Positions 59,636 to 64,000 of a stretch of 64,000 nucleotides of DNA are shown here, in pieces. Both the position numbers and the translations under genes were made by a program. Source of the stretch: Saccharibacillus sp. O23 (GTDB taxonomy: Bacteria > Bacillota > Bacilli > Paenibacillales > Paenibacillaceae); contig NZ_NJDE01000021.1 of the NCBI RefSeq assembly GCF_002205895.1, positions 1 through 64,000 of the forward strand, written 5' to 3'. Every line of letters begins with the position of its first letter. Position 1 is the stretch's first letter. Under the pieces are notes generated by a model. It saw only the letters and a program-made list of their open reading frames with translations, was not told the origin of the DNA and ran no database searches.

Positions 59636-61702
59636 CTAAGCGTCGTCTCGTTCCGTTAGAGTGCGATTCCCCAGTACGCGGGCTTCGATCGCGAGCAGCT
59701 TCTCTTTGACCTCCACGCCTCCGGCGTAACCGACCAGCTTCCCGTCCGCGCCGACGACTCGGTGGCAGGGCAGGATCAGCGGCAGCGGATTGCGGTTGTT
59801 GGCGCCGCCTACCGCGCGCACGGCGGCGGGACGCCCGACCGCTTCGGCGATTCGTTTGTACGAGGCGGTCTCGCCGTAGCCGATCTTCTCCAGCGCGCGC
59901 CAGACTTCGACTTGGAACGGCGTGCCGCGCAGATCGAGCGGCAGATCGAACGTCTCCCGGCGGCCGGTCAAATATTCGAACAACTGCTTCTTGTACGGCT
60001 TGATGGCCTCCGGACGGCGGACGATCTCCGCCGATTCGAACCAGCGCTTCGCCCACGGCGCCAGCTTCGCCGAGACGGCTTCGAACGTGCCGAAGTCGAT
60101 CCGGCAGAGCCCGCTGCCGCTCTTTGTCAGCACCAACGGCCCGATCGGCGACTGCATCTCGTCGTAGACGAGATGCTCGGCCGTAACCGGGGCCGGCGAA
60201 GCTCCGGCCTGCTGCGCCGGAACTTCCACGGCGAGCGCGGCTCCGCCTGCCTGAGCGGTCCGCGCGGTCGACTCCGCCGCGAAAATCGCGGCTTCGCCTT
60301 GCGGCGGCGCGACTGCGTCCGCACTGCTATACGCTTCGCCCTGCGCGACTGCGTCCGCGCCGCTATCCGCTCCATCCGCTCCGCCCTGCGCGACCACGTC
60401 CGCGCCGCTATGCGCTCCGCTCTGCGCGACTATGTCCGCGCCGCTATCCGCTCCGCCCCCGCCGAGCCGAACATCCGGCTCGGAAACCCGGCCTCGCCGC
60501 GAAGGATCGCCTTTCGCGGGACGAGGCTTGCGGCCTTCGCGCGCTTCGCTCAGCGCGAGCGAGATGCGCTCGAGCACTTCCGCATCCTGCTCCAGCGCCT
60601 GCGCGGCGAGCAGGGCTTCTTCGGCCGCGGAGCCGCCGATCCGGCCGATCGACCACGCGGCGGTGCCGCGCATGACCGGACGCGGATCGCTGCCGAGCAC
60701 TTCGGCCAGCTTCGGCAGCGCCGTCTCGTCCTTGAAGTTCCCCAGCGCGATGACCGCGTTGCGCTGGATCGGTCCCCGGCCGCGCCAAGCGGCGGCCGTC
60801 TCGCCGAACTGCTCTTTGAACTGCCGGTTGCTCAGATCGAGCAGAGGCAGCAGCAGCGGCTTGGCTTTCTCCGGATCGGGCTGCAATTGATCGTGATGCG
60901 GCCAATGCTTGCCTTTATTTTTCGGACAGACGATCTGGCAGGTGTCGCAGCCGTACAGCCGATTGCCGATCTTCATCATGAATTCTTCGCTCAGCAGCCC
61001 CTTGGTCTGCGTAAGGAACGATACGCAGCGCTGCGCGTTCAGCTCGCCGGGGCCGACCAACGCGCCCGTCGGGCAAGCGTCGATGCAGCGCGTGCAGTCG
61101 CCGCAGTCTTCCTGCACTTCTTCGTCCGGCGAGAACGGAATATTGGTGATCAGCTCGCCGAGATAGATCCACGAGCCGTATTTGGGCGAGATGATCATGC
61201 AGTTTTTCCCTTGAAACCCGATGCCCGCCCGATGCGCGACCGCGCGGTCCGACAGCACGCCGGTATCGACCATGTCGACCACGTTCGCCCACGGCACGCG
61301 TTCTTGGATAAAAGCGATCAGCCGCTTCATCGCTTCGCGCAGCACATGATGATAATCCCGGCCCCAAGCCGAGCGCGCCATCATGCCCCGGGTGCGTCCC
61401 GGTTCCGATTTCGGCGCGTTCTCCAGCTTCGACGGATAAGCCACCGCGATCGCGATCAGCGACTGCGGATCTTCGTGACTCAGCGCGGGATACGTCCGTT
61501 TGTCCAGATCCGGCTCTTCGAAGCCCGATTCGTACCCTTTCGCGCGATGCTGTTCCAAGCGTACCCGCAGCGACAGAAAAGGATCGGCCGCGGCGAATCC
61601 GATATCGTCGATGCCCAGCGAAGGCGCCGCTTCGATAATTTCCCGCTTCAGCGTTTCCCATGAAGCCCGATTCGTTCCTGCACTGCTTGTTCTTTTTTCC
61701 AT
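59636..61702 (-). CDS. queG-ogt: fusion of epoxyqueuosine reductase and O6-methylguanine-DNA methyltransferase
   Basis: 688 residues. Residues about 1-390 are QueG: VDMVDTGVLSDRAVAHRAGIGFQGKNC, the iron-sulfur motifs CGDCTRCIDACPTGALV and CDTCQIVCPKNKGKH, and C-terminal HEAT-like helices. A low-complexity Ala/Gly/Ser linker (about 410-500, repeats of SGADxVAQ) leads to Ogt, with FQVEVWRALEKIGYGETASYKRIAEAVG and the acceptor Cys in ILPCHRVVG near 647. QueG finishes queuosine in tRNA; Ogt repairs alkylated guanine. The last eight codons and stop lie in a 23-bp repeat. GGAGGG precedes the ATG. Confidence 0.92.
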   Translation of the reverse strand: MEKRTSSAGTNRASWETLKREIIEAAPSLGIDDIGFAAADPFLSLRVRLEQHRAKGYESGFEEPDLDKRTYPALSHEDPQSLIAIAVAYPSKLENAPKSEPGRTRGMMARSAWGRDYHHVLREAMKRLIAFIQERVPWANVVDMVDTGVLSDRAVAHRAGIGFQGKNCMIISPKYGSWIYLGELITNIPFSPDEEVQEDCGDCTRCIDACPTGALVGPGELNAQRCVSFLTQTKGLLSEEFMMKIGNRLYGCDTCQIVCPKNKGKHWPHHDQLQPDPEKAKPLLLPLLDLSNRQFKEQFGETAAAWRGRGPIQRNAVIALGNFKDETALPKLAEVLGSDPRPVMRGTAAWSIGRIGGSAAEEALLAAQALEQDAEVLERISLALSEAREGRKPRPAKGDPSRRGRVSEPDVRLGGGGADSGADIVAQSGAHSGADVVAQGGADGADSGADAVAQGEAYSSADAVAPPQGEAAIFAAESTARTAQAGGAALAVEVPAQQAGASPAPVTAEHLVYDEMQSPIGPLVLTKSGSGLCRIDFGTFEAVSAKLAPWAKRWFESAEIVRRPEAIKPYKKQLFEYLTGRRETFDLPLDLRGTPFQVEVWRALEKIGYGETASYKRIAEAVGRPAAVRAVGGANNRNPLPLILPCHRVVGADGKLVGYAGGVEVKEKLLAIEARVLGNRTLTERDDA
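59637..59659 (-). repeat. 23-bp CTAACGGAACGAG element, copy 4, inside the queG-ogt 3' end
   Basis: Minus strand CTAACGGAACGAG-ACGA-CGCTTA. It encodes the C-terminal LTERDDA and, with the next base, the TAG stop. Confidence 0.8.
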
Positions 61703-61868
61703 GTCGTCGAGTTCCCTCCTTTTCCCGCATGATGCGATTCAGATCTTCCATCCTTCTATCTCGTCAAAAGACGCCTGCTTCGGATCAGCCTTCGGGCCGC
61801 CCGGCAGTCTTGTTCATGATCGTTATCGGCAGCAGCCTTTCTTAGCGAGGTTCTGCCGGCCGGAGCAG
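61703..61868. other. queG-ogt upstream region
   Basis: Promoter zone between queG-ogt and the hairpin array. No gene or clear promoter picked out. Confidence 0.4.
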
Positions 61869-62571
61869 TTACGTTGCACAAAAAGCAACGTAGCCGGCGC
61901 AAACGCGCAGTTATCCGCTCTACATTGCCAAAAAAGCAACGTAGAAGCCGGAATTCGAAGAAAGCACGCTGCTTCGATGCTCTACGTTGCACAAAAAGCA
62001 ACGTAGCCGGCGCAAACGCGCTTTTATCCCCTCTACGTTGCCGAAAAGGCAACGTGGAAGTCAGAATTCAGCGAAAACGCGCTGCTTGAATGCTCTAAGT
62101 TACATAAAAGGCAACGTAGCCCGCGAAAACGTGCTTTTATCCCCTCTACGTTGCCGAAAAAGCAACGTAGAAACCGGAATTCGGCGCAAACGCGCTGCTT
62201 GGATGCTCTACGTTGCAAAAAAAGCAACGTAGCCCGCGAAAACGCGCATTTATTCCCGCTACATTGCCGAAAAAGCAACGTAGAAACCGGAATTCGGCGC
62301 AAACGCGCTGCTTGGATGCTCTACGTTGCACAAAAAGCAACGTAGCCGGCGCAAACGCGCTTTTATCCGCTCTACATTGCCTAAAAAGCAACGTAGAAGC
62401 CGGAATTCGACGCAAACGCGCTGCTTCGGTGCTCTACGTTGCATAAAAGGCAACGTAGCCAGCGAAAACGCGCAGTTATCCGCTCTACGTTGCCAAAAAA
62501 GCAACGTAGAAACTGGAATTCGGCGAAAACACGCTGCTTCGATGCTATACGTTGCCGAAAAAGCAACGCAG
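61869..62571. repeat. tandem array, 113-bp period, 13 hairpins
   Basis: Six units of exactly 113 bases plus a final half unit. Each unit has two hairpins of the form CTACGTTGC-N7-GCAACGTAG, with starts alternating 51 and 62 bases apart: 61869, 61920, 61982, 62033, 62095, 62146, 62208, 62259, 62321, 62372, 62434, 62485, 62547. Loops are A-rich. The spacers also share a GGCGCAAACGCGC-like core and are conserved between units. 113 is not a multiple of three, so one reading frame cannot be kept; the array is non-coding. Confidence 0.93.
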
Positions 62572-62814
62572 CCCGCCTATGCAGCATGCGCCCGCAGTCC
62601 TCTCGCATCTCACGGACGAGCGCGCCCCGGTGCTCGTACCGGCGCTTGGCGCGCTCTCTATTGTACCTCAAAAACAAACGGAATCGAGCGGCTAACCGAC
62701 GATTCCTTGGCGCCTGATCCGGATCAAAATAAAAAGCACGCCCGCGCTCTCCGACCTCCGAAGCGGCTGTGAAGCCGTACGGAAGCCCGAGGACTCGGGC
62801 ATGCTATGCAACGT
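62572..62814. other. gene-free flank of the array
   Basis: GC-rich, no gene, no repeats recognised. Confidence 0.5.
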
Positions 62815-62841
62815 AAAACGGTTCCTTTCCGGGGAACCGAA
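62815..62841 (-). terminator. terminator of the acetyltransferase gene
   Basis: CGGTTCC-loop-GGAACCG followed by TTTTACG on the minus strand. Confidence 0.7.
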
Positions 62842-62904
62842 GCTTGTCTTCTCTACCGGTCGTCCGCTCCCCGCGAACTCCCGTGCTCGACGCGCGTGCG
62901 GGTC

Positions 62905-63330
62905 TTAGTTGACCGCCAGAATGCTGAGCTTCTGGAACGCGTTCAGAATTCGATTCGCGCCGTATCCCATCGCTTCATAGAGCGGGAACGCCGGCGAATT
63001 GTGTTCGTCGCCCGACACGAAGATGTGGCTGACTTTGCGCTGTTGGAAACGTCCTTCCAACTTGGCGACCAGCGCTTTGCCGATTCCTTGACGACGGTAA
63101 TCCGGATGTACGGCGATACGGTAGTAACAACCCATATTGCGTTCGATCGTGCCGATCAGCACGCCCACCAATTCATCCCCGTCTTCGGCCACCAGGATCA
63201 GTTCCGAATCCCAAGACAGCTGTCTGGAGAACGGCCCGATCGTCTTTTCATAACATTCTTCGGATAAAGCAACCTGTAGAAGTTCCGTGATGCGGCCGGA
63301 ATCACTCAACTGAAAAGAACGAACGTTCAT
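62905..63330 (-). CDS. GNAT-family N-acetyltransferase
   Basis: 141 residues. IAVHPDYRRQGIGKALVAKLEGRF holds the acetyl-CoA loop; GDEHNSPAFPLYEAMGYGANRILNAFQKL is the C-terminal signature. Substrate unknown. AAGGGG precedes the ATG. Confidence 0.88.
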   Translation of the reverse strand: MNVRSFQLSDSGRITELLQVALSEECYEKTIGPFSRQLSWDSELILVAEDGDELVGVLIGTIERNMGCYYRIAVHPDYRRQGIGKALVAKLEGRFQQRKVSHIFVSGDEHNSPAFPLYEAMGYGANRILNAFQKLSILAVN

Positions 63331-63984
63331 GCTTGAATCCCCTTCTTCTTCGGAAATGGCAGCTAATGCGAAACACGATAGGCGAGGCTTTTCGCGGCGG
63401 AAAATCGGACTTTTGCGCTTTCCGTCCGGCCCGTACCATGAAAATCATCGTCCGGAGTTTTTCGCAAACGCTTACTTGAATCAGGTTTTTACAGAAAGAA
63501 AGACGTGGGTTTACAAAAAAGGCAGAAAAAAAACGTGGATTACAGCGGTTTTACTTTCCACACACGATTATTAAACCATAAGTTACGCAAAAAAACATTA
63601 CTTTTCTTTTGCGAGCCTTTCGCTTTCCGCTTTTTCGTCCGTCGATCGACCTATTTTTCAGGTGTTTAAGTCATGGCTGCCGCTCCATCATAAACGAAGT
63701 TCTTTTTACAACGGTATGATATTTTTAACAATCTTCTCGGGTTTCCGGACAGGACGAATCGCCGCTCGCGCACCTTTTTCGCTCCCTGTTCCGACGCCGC
63801 GCAGCGCCCCGAAAACCTTCACTCATTCTTCATCTTCGCTTACGTTCCTTCATTAATCGCCCGCAAACCTTCGCCCCGCTTGAGTTCTTATGATTTTTCG
63901 TACAGACAGGCAAGCTACGGAGAAAAATTGACCTATTGATTTAAAGAAAGTGTTCCTGTTTAATAAGGAGGTAAGGACGTCCCT
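63331..63984. other. gene-free region at the right edge
   Basis: About 650 bases with no credible gene. The stretch 63480-63620 is A-rich. TTGACC at 63930 could be a -35 for the gene at the edge, but no fitting -10 was found. Confidence 0.5.
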
Positions 63985-64000
63985 ATGTACATCCTATGTT
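63985..64000 (+). CDS. start of a gene cut by the window edge
   Basis: ATG followed by codons for Tyr-Ile-Leu-Cys, with AAGGAGG about 12 bases upstream. Only five codons are visible, so nothing can be said about the product. Confidence 0.45.

Noticed and set aside
61874..62504. Several open frames on both strands inside the hairpin array
   Set aside because: They stay open only because the repeat lacks stops in those frames; the 113-base period shifts the frame in each unit and no ribosome sites precede them.
61869..62571. CRISPR array
   Set aside because: The segments between hairpins are conserved from unit to unit rather than unique, the repeat units are 113 bases long, and no cas genes are nearby.
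1..64000. tRNA, rRNA, insertion-sequence or prophage genes
   Set aside because: Looked for on both strands; no cloverleaf, conserved rRNA block, transposase or integrase protein was recognised.

Overview
The window looks like a chromosomal segment of a high-GC, spore-forming-type Firmicute of the Paenibacillaceae (Paenibacillus or Saccharibacillus type). The grounds are strong AGGAGG ribosome sites, a C-type (guanine) purine riboswitch, a LipL-type octanoyltransferase, a YneF protein, NCS2/GuaA purine genes, and base composition in the high fifties % GC. No rRNA, tRNA, phage or transposase gene was recognised.

Layout. 1-4.7 kb: guanine/hypoxanthine permease under a guanine riboswitch, a YjbR-like protein, a leucine-rich-repeat protein and a DUF1349-like protein. 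4.5-15.1 kb (all minus strand): a ribosomally synthesised peptide (RiPP) cluster. It has three paralogous Ser/Thr/Cys-rich precursors, a split LanB-type dehydratase, a YcaO cyclodehydratase with a small E1-like partner, two nitroreductase-fold (SagB-like) oxidases, an ABC exporter, an M50-type membrane peptidase and two small proteins. 15.2-18.8 kb: a ComQ-like prenyltransferase, a ComP-like kinase and a ComA-like regulator in tight overlap, directly upstream of the cluster. No comX lies in its usual place, but the first small gene of the RiPP operon encodes 59 residues ending in Ser-Trp-Pro and is a candidate pheromone precursor. Together they suggest a peptide product whose expression follows cell density.

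18.9-29.4 kb: drug efflux MFS, orphan SUKH protein, guaA, DedA protein, Lrp regulator with a divergent old-yellow-enzyme gene, a peroxiredoxin beside an inverted duplication of its own promoter region, and a three-gene ABC transporter. 29.7-45.1 kb: LCP wall ligase, hemL, an AAA+/TPR pair, a five-PAS hybrid kinase, a GDSL esterase, inositol phosphatase, D-Ala-D-Ala ligase and aconitase. 45.4-58.7 kb: acetyltransferases, a metallophosphoesterase, an FbpABC-type importer with divergent LysR, an AT-rich membrane-protein gene that looks imported, IclR regulator, alpha/beta hydrolase, lipL, a lipoprotein and folE. 58.7-64 kb: yneF, a queG-ogt fusion, a 113-bp-period tandem array of 13 hairpins, an acetyltransferase and the first codons of a gene cut by the window end.

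Intergenic DNA carries several repeat families: a 23-bp CTAACGGAACGAG-N4-CGCTTA element (one copy supplies the end of queG-ogt), a GCCTTTC-TTCG-GAAAGGC hairpin element, and the 113-bp array. The strongest candidates for something undescribed are the RiPP cluster with its ComQPA-like switch and the hairpin array. All calls come from reading the sequence; no database search was run.
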